From: Acidobacteriota bacterium
GTDB lineage: Bacteria > Acidobacteriota > Terriglobia > Acidiferrales > UBA7541
Reading direction: 5' to 3'
DNA: 64,000 nt
Assembly: GCA_003224055.1 (NCBI GenBank)
Contig: QHYE01000079.1
Coordinates: 1 to 64,000 of the forward strand
How positions within the stretch are numbered: position 1 is the stretch's first letter; each line of letters starts with the position of its first letter. Made by a program: the position numbers and the translations under genes. A model generated the notes under the pieces. That model saw nothing but the letters and a program-made list of their open reading frames with translations, was not told where the DNA came from and made no database searches. Below are positions 1 through 9,299 of this stretch, one piece after another.

Positions 1-1
1 T

Positions 2-1063
2 GCAGGTACGGACCTGGTGCTCAACATCCACTTGCAGCCGTCCGGCAAGCCGCAGTGGATTCAACCCAGCCTGGGGCTGTATTTCACGGATCATCCCGCG
101 ACGCTGTACCCGATGCTGGTGCAACTGGAAATGGACCGGAAGATTGACATTCCAGCCGGCGCCAAAGATTTTATCGTGACGGATGAATTCACGGTGCCCG
201 CGGACGTGGAACTCCTGGCGATTTACCCGCATGCGCACTATCTCGGGAGAAATCTGCAGGCTTTTGCAACCTATCCGGATGGAACAAAGAAATCCTTGAT
301 CCACATCCCAGAGTGGAATCTGAACTGGCAGGCGGTCTACCGGTACGCCACGCCGGTGGAACTGCCGGCGAGGACAGTAGTTTCGATGCGGTATTCCTAT
401 GACAACACCGACCAGAATCCGCTCAACCCGAATGATCCGCCCAAGCGGGTGACCGCCGGCAACAGTTCGCGCGATGAAATGGCGCACCTGTGGCTGCAGG
501 TGCTGCCGCGCGCGGCGTCCAGCGAGGGCAATGATCCGCGCAGAGTTTTGCAGGAGGCGCTGGCGCGTCACAACGTGGAGAAAAATCCAGCGAACTTTGA
601 AGCGCACTACAATCTTGCCGCGATGCTGCAGGCACGCGGCGAATTGGCGGAGGCCATGAAGCATTACGGTCTGGCTTTGCGGCTGCGGCCGGAAGATGCC
701 ACGGCCAACAATGCTTTTGCAGCCGCGAACATGGCCGCAGGGCATCCGGAGGCAGCTATCAAGTATCTGGAGGCTGCGCTGCGGTCGCGGCCAGACTATT
801 TTGACGCGCACTACAACCTGGGGACGGCGCTGGCGATGCGGGAGGACTTCGAGGGAGCCGTAGAACATTTTCGCGCCGCCGTCCGGATCAATCCAGAGGA
901 CGCCAACGCGGAAGCAAACCTCGGAGGCGCGCTGGCGGAAACCGGGCATTGGAAGGAAGCGCGAACACATTTAGAACGAGCCCTGGCGATCGACCCCAAC
1001 AATACTCTGGCGCGTGAAAACCTCGAGCAGGTGAAGCGCGAAGCTCCTCGCGAAAACGAGTGA
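2..1063 (+). CDS. Copper type II monooxygenase-like C-terminal domain fused to TPRs (5' partial)
   Basis: The reading frame is open to the first base, so the start lies before the window; residues here are counted from the GTG at 17. Residues 1-160 resemble the C-terminal half of copper type II ascorbate-dependent monooxygenases (the PHM/DBM family). An HxH pair in PHAHYLG (H72, H74) and the methionine of SSRDEMAHLW (M155) fall where PHM has its CuM ligands. Residues from about 185 to 335 form tetratricopeptide repeats with a 34-residue period (AHYNLAAML, AHYNLGTALA, AEANLGGALA). In related proteins a cytochrome c-like domain often precedes this part, but it cannot be seen here. The substrate is unknown. 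A purely structural role for the beta-sandwich is possible, although the retained metal ligands argue against it. Confidence 0.75.
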   Translation, partial: AGTDLVLNIHLQPSGKPQWIQPSLGLYFTDHPATLYPMLVQLEMDRKIDIPAGAKDFIVTDEFTVPADVELLAIYPHAHYLGRNLQAFATYPDGTKKSLIHIPEWNLNWQAVYRYATPVELPARTVVSMRYSYDNTDQNPLNPNDPPKRVTAGNSSRDEMAHLWLQVLPRAASSEGNDPRRVLQEALARHNVEKNPANFEAHYNLAAMLQARGELAEAMKHYGLALRLRPEDATANNAFAAANMAAGHPEAAIKYLEAALRSRPDYFDAHYNLGTALAMREDFEGAVEHFRAAVRINPEDANAEANLGGALAETGHWKEARTHLERALAIDPNNTLARENLEQVKREAPRENE

Positions 1064-1092
1064 AGTCCCGCGCTTCGGCTTTTGCGGAAACC

Positions 1093-2418
1093 TCAAGCGA
1101 TGTGAAGTTTCTTCTGCATTTCTTCCAGTGAAATGCCCTTGGTTTCCGGATAGAAGAAAAGGACAACGAAGAATTGCAGCACCATCATCGCGGAGAAAAA
1201 CACAAACGGATAACCGCCGGAGGAAGCCGCCATCAGAGGAAAAGTCCAGGAGATCAGCGCATTCATGATCCAGTGGGAGAAACTCCCCAGACTCTGGCCC
1301 TTGGCCCTGACACGATTCGGAAAAACTTCGCTGATGTAGACCCAAATTACCGCGCCCTGTGAAAACGCAAAAAAGGCGATGTAACCGACCAGCATCCATA
1401 CCAACAGGTTTTCGTGGCGCCCCGTTAAGAAGATGGCCGCCACGCCCGCAAGGCAAAGAGCCGTGCCCACGGATCCGATGAGCAAGAGTTTCTTGCGCCC
1501 CACCTTGTCGATCACGGACATCGCGAGCATCGTGAAGAGCAAGTTTGTCGCCCCAATGGCCACGGCCTGGAGATCACCCGAGACTTTGCTGAAGCCGGCG
1601 TGCTCGAAGATGGCGTTCAAATAGTAGAGAATCGCATTGATCCCGGACAGTTGATTGAACATGCCGATGGAGATCGCCAGAAAAATCGGGACTCGGTATT
1701 TGGCAGTGAAGAGAGCATCGCTTGTGACGTGCTCGGCGTCAATGGATTCGACGATGTCCTTCAGCTCTTGTTCGTAATTCTCTTCACCGATCAGGCGCAG
1801 CACCTCGCGGGCTTCGTCGATTCTGCCTTTCTTCACCAGCCACCGGGGGCTCCGCGGAATTCCAAAAAGCATCAAAAAGAAAAAGGCGGCCGGCACGGCA
1901 GTTACTCCGAGCTTCCAGCGCCATTCCGCCGCGCCAAAACCCACGGTCCCGAGGACGTAGTTGGAGAAGTAGGCGAGGAGAATCCCAAACACGACATTGA
2001 ACTGAAACAATCCCACCAACCTTCCGCGCCACTTGGCCGGAGAGATTTCCGCGATGTACATCGGGCCGAGGACCGAAGATCCACCGATGGCCAGCCCGCC
2101 GATGAAGCGGAAAATCACGAGCGCAGTCCAGTTCCAAGCGAACGCACAACCCAGTGCGGAGACTACGTATAAAACAGCCATCCCGCGCAGGCTGTCGCGC
2201 CGGCCATACCGATCCCCTGGTATCCCCGCGAGCATGGAGCCAATCACAGTCCCCACCAGCGCGCTGGCTACCGTGAATCCTTCCCCGAGCGGGGAGAGAT
2301 GATAGAGGACTTTCAATGCTTGTGTCGCGCCGGCAATGACGGCGGTATCGAATCCGAATAACAAACCGCCCAACGCCGCGACCACCGTACTTTTCAATAG
2401 AGTGGAGTTCAGTTTCAT
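1093..2418 (-). CDS. Sugar porter family MFS transporter
   Basis: A 441-residue, twelve-helix transporter of the major facilitator sugar porter family (XylE/AraE/GLUT-like), predicted to import a monosaccharide with a proton across the inner membrane. Family motifs appear in order: GGLLFGFDTAVIAGA in helix 1, GDRYGRR in the helix 2-3 loop, PRSPRWLVKKGR before the central loop, QLSGINAILYY in helix 7, DKVGRKK in the helix 8-9 loop, and PETKGISLEEM at the C-terminus. The frame is open upstream to 2571, but the ATG at 2418 follows AGGTG and starts directly before helix 1, so the longer version is rejected. The gene is convergent with the preceding gene, which ends 29 bases away, and divergent from the receptor gene at 2787. 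The exact sugar cannot be read from the sequence. Confidence 0.93.
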   Translation of the reverse strand: MKLNSTLLKSTVVAALGGLLFGFDTAVIAGATQALKVLYHLSPLGEGFTVASALVGTVIGSMLAGIPGDRYGRRDSLRGMAVLYVVSALGCAFAWNWTALVIFRFIGGLAIGGSSVLGPMYIAEISPAKWRGRLVGLFQFNVVFGILLAYFSNYVLGTVGFGAAEWRWKLGVTAVPAAFFFLMLFGIPRSPRWLVKKGRIDEAREVLRLIGEENYEQELKDIVESIDAEHVTSDALFTAKYRVPIFLAISIGMFNQLSGINAILYYLNAIFEHAGFSKVSGDLQAVAIGATNLLFTMLAMSVIDKVGRKKLLLIGSVGTALCLAGVAAIFLTGRHENLLVWMLVGYIAFFAFSQGAVIWVYISEVFPNRVRAKGQSLGSFSHWIMNALISWTFPLMAASSGGYPFVFFSAMMVLQFFVVLFFYPETKGISLEEMQKKLHIA

Positions 2419-2786
2419 GGCACCTGCTTGGATGGCTAGCGTAGCGGGATTGTACAGAAGGCAGCCCGCAAATGCCCGAAATTTCGGCCTGTAATCTGCG
2501 GCCGCAAATGTCCCTCTTGTTCTTCGATCCTCTGCTTGCGAATCGAACTTCTCTGCCTGGTGAGGATCCAAGTAGACGGGTTAGAGTTGGCGCACGTCGT
2601 CGCTTCCAAGCATTTGGAGGGCTAGTGTTTTTCTATTATTGCGCCCATTCGCCACTACCGCTCTAATCCTCAAAACTCGCTCCTCCACCCCGGAGGGAGC
2701 AGTACAGCCGTGCCGGTGCTAAATGTTGCAGTAATGACGCGCATCTCGGGCGCGTCCCGTGTGTCCTACAAGGTGGAGGTAAAGTC
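2419..2786. other. Divergent intergenic region
   Basis: This 368-base gap separates the divergent sugar porter and receptor genes and must carry both promoters. I see no convincing ORF or clear -35/-10 pair. Two small hairpins lie near the receptor start: an imperfect one at 2679-2700 (GCTCCTCC against GGAGGGAGC), and a perfect 7-bp inverted repeat GACGCGC/GCGCGTC at 2736-2742 and 2750-2756. The second lies just upstream of the receptor ribosome-binding site at 2771-2780 and would be in the mRNA leader. Confidence 0.5.
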
Positions 2787-5700
2787 GTGCGAAGAGCTAT
2801 TCTTGCTTTCCTGTTGTGTGCCGCGCCGGCTGCGTTTGGCCAGAGCAATTATGCCGTGGTAACGGGCACGCTTACGGATCCGCAGCAAAGTCCAGTCGCG
2901 GGCTCGTCCGTACTGCTTACTGCGAAGGGAACGCGGGCCGAGCGCCGCGTCACCAGCAACACGCAAGGGATTTTCCAGATCACGGGTCTCTTGCCCGGCG
3001 ACTACGAACTCGTCGTCCAGGCCCAGGGATTCGCGGAGATTACGCGCTCGCTCCGGCTTGAAGTCGGCCAGCAGTTCGTCATTGATTTCACTTTGAGGCT
3101 CGCGACTTCCACGAGCAGCGTGCAAGTGGATGCCTCTGCCGCGGACGTTCTTCACATCGTGGATGCCAGCGTCGGAGAAGTGATCGAACCAGCCGCGGTC
3201 AGCAATCTTCCTCTGAACGGGCGCATGCTCATCGACCTCGTGCTCACGGTTCCGGGCGCGCATTTGAGCCACGGCGCACAAACCGGCGACATGAATCCTC
3301 TCTACTGGCGGCCGGGGCAGCATTCCGCGGTCAGCATCGGCGGCAACCGTCCGAACGCAAACTATTTTCTCCTCGACGGCACCACGAATACCGATCCTAC
3401 CTTCAACACGCTCAACCTGAGCCCTTCTCCCGATGCCGTGCAGGAATTCAAAGTGCAAACCGGCAGCTACTCCGCGGAAATGGGGGGCGCGGGCGGCGGC
3501 CAAATCAATATCGTTACACGTTCGGGCTCCAACGCGTTTCACGGCACGGCGTACGACTTTCTTCGCAATGGCGCCATGGATGCGTACACGTTTGGCGCGA
3601 TGGGTTCTTCAAAATTTCTGGTGCAGAACAATTTTGGCGGTTCCTTCGGCGGCCCCATCTTCCGCAACAAAACTTTCTTCTTCCTCAATTACGAGGGCTT
3701 CCGCCATTCGCAGGCCGATTCGATGACGGAAACTGTTCCCACGCCCGATGAAATCGCCGGCAATTTTCAGATGAGCGGCGTCACCATCTATAATCCGTAC
3801 AGCGTTGCTACGCCGGGCCAGCCCGCCAGCCCGACGAATCCTCGCGCTGCTTTCCCGAACAACACCATTCCTTCGCAAAACATCAACCTGGCCGCGCAGC
3901 TCTTCCTGCAAACCTATGTTCCGCAACCCAACATGGACATGGGCATGATGGCCTGCGGCGGCTCGATGATGGGGCAGCCGGGAGTCGTCGGCGCGGGCGT
4001 GGACTGCAACAACTATCTGGATGTCCGCAATGAACGTCACGTCATCGATCAGGGCACGGTCCGCATCGACCACATTTTTTCCAATAGCGACACGCTTTCC
4101 TCGCGCTACTCCCTCAGCTCCGAGCACGGCTTCATGCCGATCAACTTGCCCGGATTTGGCACCAGCCACGACGATTTCTCGCAGCAGGGAAGCCTGGCGC
4201 GGAACCGCATCATCACGCCGAACATGGTAAACATCGCGGCACTCACATTTTCCCGCCTGGCCATGAGCCATTTCACACAAAGCGCGTTCAGCAATGACAT
4301 CGTTTCGCGGCTTGGAATCCTGGGCGTCGGCTTCGGCGGGCCAGGCGCCTGGGGCGCGCCGTGGTTCAACGTTCAGGGTTTTTCCGGCATGGGCGACACG
4401 TACGCTGCCACTCCTATGCGAGCTTGGGACACGACTGTTGAAGCACGCGATTCGCTGAATTGGCAGCACGGCCGCCACAGTCTCAAGTTTGGCGGAAGTT
4501 TCCGCCGTTATATCTGGCCAATGTGGGGATTTTTCCAGAATCGCGGCTACTACCAGTTCACGAACGGCTACACTTCGCAGACGGGAACCAACGACGGCAC
4601 CGGCTCAGCGCTGGCCAGTTTTCTGCTTGGGCTTCCTGCGGTGAAGCAGCGCCAGGCGGGCATCCCACAAATGCAGCTTCGCGCCTGGTCAACCGACGCT
4701 TTTGTGCAAGACAGTTTTCAGATTACGCGCAACACCACGATCGAAATGGGCTTGCGGTATGAATACGCGGGTCCGTTGCACGACATCGCCTATACCAACA
4801 CCAATATCATCTTTGAGAACGGCATTCCCCGGATTTTTATCGGCGGGCAGAACGGCTTCCCCAGCGGCCTGATGTATTCCAACAAACACAATTTTGCTCC
4901 ACGCTTCGGGATCTCGCACCACTTCACCAACGTAGGCCTCGTTCTTCATGCCGCGTACGGCATTTTCTTTACACCCGTGGACCTCAACACTTGGTGCAAC
5001 CAGCGCCACAACGTTCCCTTTGTCTTTCCCGAAACGCAGCAGTTTGACAATTTCAACCCGCCCGCCTCTTTGCTCAACGCCGCAGCGGCGCAAACCTCGC
5101 TCAACTTCAACCCCGCGGCTCTCGGCACCACTACCGTCAGCTTTACGACGTTTGATCCGCACGCTCCCGCGCAGTACGTGCAACAGTGGAGCACTTCGAT
5201 TGAGAAGAGCCTCGGTCGCGAGACGACTTTCGAAGTCGGCTACCTCGGTTCGCGCGGCATCCACCTCCAGCGCGCGGACCTGATTAACAACGCGCCTCCG
5301 GGGCCCGGCGCCATCGGGCCTCGCCGTCCGTACAAATTCCTCGCCTTCGTTGACAATTCGGTGTTGCCCTCGGGCGTCACTGTTTCTCCCACGATGCCTG
5401 CGGGCTGCCACGCGGGCGCGATCTGCACACCGGTCAGCACTATCAACCTGCTCGCAAACTCCGCGCAAAGCTGGTACGACGGGGGTTACGTGAACGTCCG
5501 GCGCCGCTACGCGCACGGCCTCAGCTTGCTGGCCAACTACACTTTTGCCAAGAGCCTGAGCAACGCGCCGGACTTTCGTTCGCCGATGTTTGAATCTTCG
5601 ATCCCGCAGAATAACAGTGATCTTGCGGCCGAAAAAGGTCTGGCCTGCAACATCAAGCATCGTTTCGCCGCCAGTCTGGTCTACAGCATCCCCGGTTACG

Positions 5701-6185
5701 GCGATTCGGGTTTCGTGCGCGCGCTTTCGCACAACTGGATCCTCTCTTCCGTCTATCAAATCCAGACCGGCTTTCCACTGACCATCTCCGTCTTCGGCGA
5801 CACGGCGAACGCTGGTACCGTCCTCGGCGAGAATCCGATTCGCGCCAACATCACCGGGCAGCCCATTTTCGGCGCCGGCACGCACACGGCGGAGCACTGG
5901 TTCAATCCGGCTGCTTTTGCCGCGCCAACTGCGTTCACGTTTGGCAACGTCGGCCGCAACACGGTGGTCGGACCGGGAATGCAGACGCTGGATCTGGCGT
6001 TGGCGCGCGATTTCGGTCTCACGGAGCGCATGAAATTCCAGTTCCGCGCCGAGTTCTTCAACGCATTGAACAAAGTGAATCTCGGCATGCCTGACCGCTT
6101 TGTGAACACGCCGCAGTTCGGCACCATCACGGAAGCCGCGACGCCCGGCCGCGAAATTCAACTCAGCGCCCGTGTCTCGTTCTAA
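2787..6185 (+). CDS. Oar-like TonB-dependent receptor with carboxypeptidase-regulatory domain
   Basis: An 1132-residue outer-membrane protein. It has a signal peptide (residues 1-19, ending AAFGQ) and a CarboxypepD_reg/Cna-B-like domain at about 24-105 (GTLTDPQQSPVAGSSVLLT, GIFQITGLLPGDYELVVQA). A plug domain follows at about 125-240 (SNLPLNGR, GGNRPNANYFLLDG, EFKVQTGSYSAEMGG). The rest is a large beta-barrel ending in LSARVSF with a terminal aromatic residue, as expected for Bam-dependent insertion. This architecture is that of the Oar-like receptors that are greatly expanded in Acidobacteriota. The ligand is unknown; the family is often linked to uptake of polymers or oligosaccharides, which would fit the adjacent sugar porter, but that link is inference. 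The GTG start is supported by the strong ribosome-binding site AGGTGGAGGT at 2771-2780. Confidence 0.93.
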   Translation: MRRAILAFLLCAAPAAFGQSNYAVVTGTLTDPQQSPVAGSSVLLTAKGTRAERRVTSNTQGIFQITGLLPGDYELVVQAQGFAEITRSLRLEVGQQFVIDFTLRLATSTSSVQVDASAADVLHIVDASVGEVIEPAAVSNLPLNGRMLIDLVLTVPGAHLSHGAQTGDMNPLYWRPGQHSAVSIGGNRPNANYFLLDGTTNTDPTFNTLNLSPSPDAVQEFKVQTGSYSAEMGGAGGGQINIVTRSGSNAFHGTAYDFLRNGAMDAYTFGAMGSSKFLVQNNFGGSFGGPIFRNKTFFFLNYEGFRHSQADSMTETVPTPDEIAGNFQMSGVTIYNPYSVATPGQPASPTNPRAAFPNNTIPSQNINLAAQLFLQTYVPQPNMDMGMMACGGSMMGQPGVVGAGVDCNNYLDVRNERHVIDQGTVRIDHIFSNSDTLSSRYSLSSEHGFMPINLPGFGTSHDDFSQQGSLARNRIITPNMVNIAALTFSRLAMSHFTQSAFSNDIVSRLGILGVGFGGPGAWGAPWFNVQGFSGMGDTYAATPMRAWDTTVEARDSLNWQHGRHSLKFGGSFRRYIWPMWGFFQNRGYYQFTNGYTSQTGTNDGTGSALASFLLGLPAVKQRQAGIPQMQLRAWSTDAFVQDSFQITRNTTIEMGLRYEYAGPLHDIAYTNTNIIFENGIPRIFIGGQNGFPSGLMYSNKHNFAPRFGISHHFTNVGLVLHAAYGIFFTPVDLNTWCNQRHNVPFVFPETQQFDNFNPPASLLNAAAAQTSLNFNPAALGTTTVSFTTFDPHAPAQYVQQWSTSIEKSLGRETTFEVGYLGSRGIHLQRADLINNAPPGPGAIGPRRPYKFLAFVDNSVLPSGVTVSPTMPAGCHAGAICTPVSTINLLANSAQSWYDGGYVNVRRRYAHGLSLLANYTFAKSLSNAPDFRSPMFESSIPQNNSDLAAEKGLACNIKHRFAASLVYSIPGYGDSGFVRALSHNWILSSVYQIQTGFPLTISVFGDTANAGTVLGENPIRANITGQPIFGAGTHTAEHWFNPAAFAAPTAFTFGNVGRNTVVGPGMQTLDLALARDFGLTERMKFQFRAEFFNALNKVNLGMPDRFVNTPQFGTITEAATPGREIQLSARVSF

Positions 6186-6209
6186 ATGAAGTTTTGTGAT
6201 GGAATTAAG

Positions 6210-8804
6210 TTAGCTTAGCGTTGCTTGCAGCACTTCGCGAAGCAGTTCCTGTTTTTGCGGGGAGAGTTTTTTTTCTTGCGCCGTGAGATAAAAAACGTCG
6301 ATGGCTTTCTGGCCTTCGGTGTCAATCAGCGCGACCTCAATATTGCAACCCAGCCGTGCGAGCGCCGAGCCGATCTCGTACAGCAAGCCTGGATGATCCT
6401 GCGTGACGATTTCCATTAGGGTGCTGTGCGCGGATGACGAATCGTCAAAAGTAATGCGCGTTTCGACGGCCACCTTGGGCGTCCGCGCGCGGCTTGCCTT
6501 TTCCCGGCCCTTCAGGAGCGGCTCGAGCGCCGCTTTGCCGTTCACGACGTCCGCGAGACTCTTGCGGAATCTCTCGATTTCGCCGGGATTCAATTCCAGC
6601 GTGCGGTGCAAATCGGCGAAGTGAAACGTGTCCAGGACCACGCCAGCCGCGTTGGCAAACGCATCCGCCTTGATGATGTTCATGCCCCAGCCGGCAAGCA
6701 CGCCGGAAATCGTGGCGAAGAGCGCGGGTCGATCCGCCGTAAGCAGCGTGAGCGAGAACGCGTGGCGCGTCGCGATCAATTCGGTCTGCACTGGCTCCGC
6801 GCCCAGCTTCTGGTACAGCGCGAAGTGCGCGGCGATCTCCGCCGCCGAATGCATGGCCAGATACCTTCGCGGGAATCCTTCCAGGAACCGCTCGATCTCT
6901 TCGAGGGTTGCCTCGCCAGCAAGCGCCTTCACCCGCTCCAACATTGGAATTTCATCGGGTGCGTGCAGCCGGTCGCGATCCAGCGTCCGGCTGAAGTGGT
7001 TCGAAGTCGCCACAAAAAGCTGCCACAGCATTTCCGCTTTCCACGGCGTCAGCGCTTCCGGATTCACGGAATGAATGTCCGCGTAGGTCAGCAGGCACAA
7101 TCGTTCCAATCGCTCCTGCGTCCCCACGGACTCCGCAAAAACGGAAACGGTCGCCGGGTCAAAAATGTCCCGTCGCTGCATTGTGGCGGACATGTCCAGG
7201 TGGTGCTCGATGAGAAAATGCACCTCCGCCCCTTCCTCGGGAGAAAGTTTCAGACGCCGCGCCGCGCTATCCAGAGCCGCGAGGCTGCCGGTGATGTGAT
7301 TCTCCACCGGCATCCCTTTGCCCACGTCATGCAGCAAAAGCGACAGAATAAGCAGGTCGCGCCGATCGACGGTTTTCCAGAGCGGTGCGAAATGCGCCCC
7401 GCGCGCATCGGGCGGATCGGCAAGTTCCTGTAAGTGCTCGATGGTTCGGAGAGTGTGTTCGTCCACCGTATAGCGGTGATAAAAATCGCGCACGACCAGC
7501 GAATCGATCATCCCGAATTCCGGAAGGGTCTCCGTCAGGAGTCCAAGCCGCTGCATCGGGCGCAACGCCACTCCGGGAAAGTCCGAGCCGAGAATTTCGC
7601 GCAGCGTTGCCCAGGACATCTCCGTGTTGCGCGCCCGCAGTTCCGGATGCGTCAGGATGTATCCGATGCTGCGTTCCGCCTCGCGGCTCAGCGGAGTGCC
7701 CGTACGCGCGGCCTCGCCGAACAAGGAAAACGTGATGGCCCGGTCGGCAAGCGCAGGCGGGTCCAGCACTTCCAGCAAACCCTCACGCTCCATGCAGTAC
7801 TTGCCGTGATCCGCCTCCAGCTTGGCGGCGCGCGCCGCATGAAAGAGCCGCTGCCGCAGTGTCAGGGGAACGGGGGCTTTCTGCTCCAGGTACCGCAGCA
7901 GTTGCCGGTTTAGCGTTCGGGCGTGACGGAAGTACAACCTCATCCACTCCGACGGCGTTCTTGTGACACTGTCTCCTCTGCCCAGTGCGCGCTCCGCCGC
8001 GGCTGCCTGCAGTTCATAGGTAAGTGTGTTGTCGTTCCGCGCGTTTTTGTAATGCAGGAAACAGCGGATCGCGCTTAGAAAATCGACTGCCGCCGCGGAG
8101 AGCTCCTCCTCCGCCGCCGTGATTTTGCGGCTCTCTTTTTTCTCCTCCACAATCTGCCGCAGCCATACCGTCGCCTGATAATCACGCATCCCGCCCGGCG
8201 ACTCTTTTACATTTGGCTCAAGATGAAAAATCGTGTTGCCGTATCGCGTCAATCGTTCCTTGGTCAGACGGTGAAGCTCTGCCAGCAAAAACCCCCGCGC
8301 CTGTTTTTCCGAGGCCGGCAGCAGCTTGGTGTCCAGTTTGTCGTAGAGCGCGGCATCGCCCGCCAGGAATCGCCGATCCAGCAGCGCCAAGTGAAACTCC
8401 GCATTGTCTTCTTCAATGCGCTTGCACTCTTCCAGGGTCCGCCCCGCCGAGCTCACGCGGAATCCCAGGTCCCACAGCGTCCGTGAAAACTCCGCAATCA
8501 GCCGGCGCGATTCCTGTTCCGCTTTTTCGCTGCCAAAAAGGAAAAGGATGTCGAGATCCGAATAGGGGAACAGCATCTGCCGCCCGTACCCGCCAAGCGC
8601 GAGCAGGGCCAGCCCCTGCGGCGCGCTCTCATGGACGTGCAGCAATTCTCCGAAAACCCGCTGAACGTTCCGGTCCGCGAGCTCGCACAGCGCGCGCAGC
8701 GTTTCTCGCGCACTTGCACCGGCTTCAAATTGTTGCCGTATGCGTTGCCGTTCCGCTTCGGCTTGCGGGCTGAGCACGGACAAAGGGGTCGGGGGTCCTT
8801 GCAT
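6210..8804 (-). CDS. glnD: Bifunctional [protein-PII] uridylyltransferase / uridylyl-removing enzyme GlnD
   Basis: An 864-residue protein, the usual GlnD length. The nucleotidyltransferase domain has GGYGR (71-75) followed by PYSDLD with the metal aspartates D83 and D85. The PII-uridylyltransferase helical domain comes next, then an HD hydrolase domain with LLLHDVGKG near residue 480 that removes UMP. Two ACT domains at the C-terminus (FSLTLLTADRPALFATISG and the segment around VTQDHPGLLYEIGSALA) bind glutamine. It modifies PII on the T-loop tyrosine when glutamine is low. It is the last gene of a minus-strand unit after the ammonium channel and PII, 108 bases downstream of PII. All key residues are present, so both activities are expected. 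Confidence 0.96.
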   Translation of the reverse strand: MQGPPTPLSVLSPQAEAERQRIRQQFEAGASARETLRALCELADRNVQRVFGELLHVHESAPQGLALLALGGYGRQMLFPYSDLDILFLFGSEKAEQESRRLIAEFSRTLWDLGFRVSSAGRTLEECKRIEEDNAEFHLALLDRRFLAGDAALYDKLDTKLLPASEKQARGFLLAELHRLTKERLTRYGNTIFHLEPNVKESPGGMRDYQATVWLRQIVEEKKESRKITAAEEELSAAAVDFLSAIRCFLHYKNARNDNTLTYELQAAAAERALGRGDSVTRTPSEWMRLYFRHARTLNRQLLRYLEQKAPVPLTLRQRLFHAARAAKLEADHGKYCMEREGLLEVLDPPALADRAITFSLFGEAARTGTPLSREAERSIGYILTHPELRARNTEMSWATLREILGSDFPGVALRPMQRLGLLTETLPEFGMIDSLVVRDFYHRYTVDEHTLRTIEHLQELADPPDARGAHFAPLWKTVDRRDLLILSLLLHDVGKGMPVENHITGSLAALDSAARRLKLSPEEGAEVHFLIEHHLDMSATMQRRDIFDPATVSVFAESVGTQERLERLCLLTYADIHSVNPEALTPWKAEMLWQLFVATSNHFSRTLDRDRLHAPDEIPMLERVKALAGEATLEEIERFLEGFPRRYLAMHSAAEIAAHFALYQKLGAEPVQTELIATRHAFSLTLLTADRPALFATISGVLAGWGMNIIKADAFANAAGVVLDTFHFADLHRTLELNPGEIERFRKSLADVVNGKAALEPLLKGREKASRARTPKVAVETRITFDDSSSAHSTLMEIVTQDHPGLLYEIGSALARLGCNIEVALIDTEGQKAIDVFYLTAQEKKLSPQKQELLREVLQATLS

Positions 8805-8912
8805 GTTTTTAATGGGTGGGATGCCCGGATTGAAACCGGGGCGCGGCGGTCGTCATTTGGATCGCCCCGCAGTCACGAGCAAGCAGACCGCTCAGCGGCC
8901 CAAAGTGAAGAG

Positions 8913-9275
<363 letters not shown>

Positions 9276-9299
9276 CTAAAACTCTCTTGCCGGATTCCT

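Noticed and set aside
4689-6161. A 490-codon minus-strand open frame inside the TonB-dependent receptor gene
   Set aside because: It lies wholly antisense to a clearly coding gene, its product is rich in Arg/Ala/Val without any known motif, and it is the usual shadow of a GC-rich coding frame.
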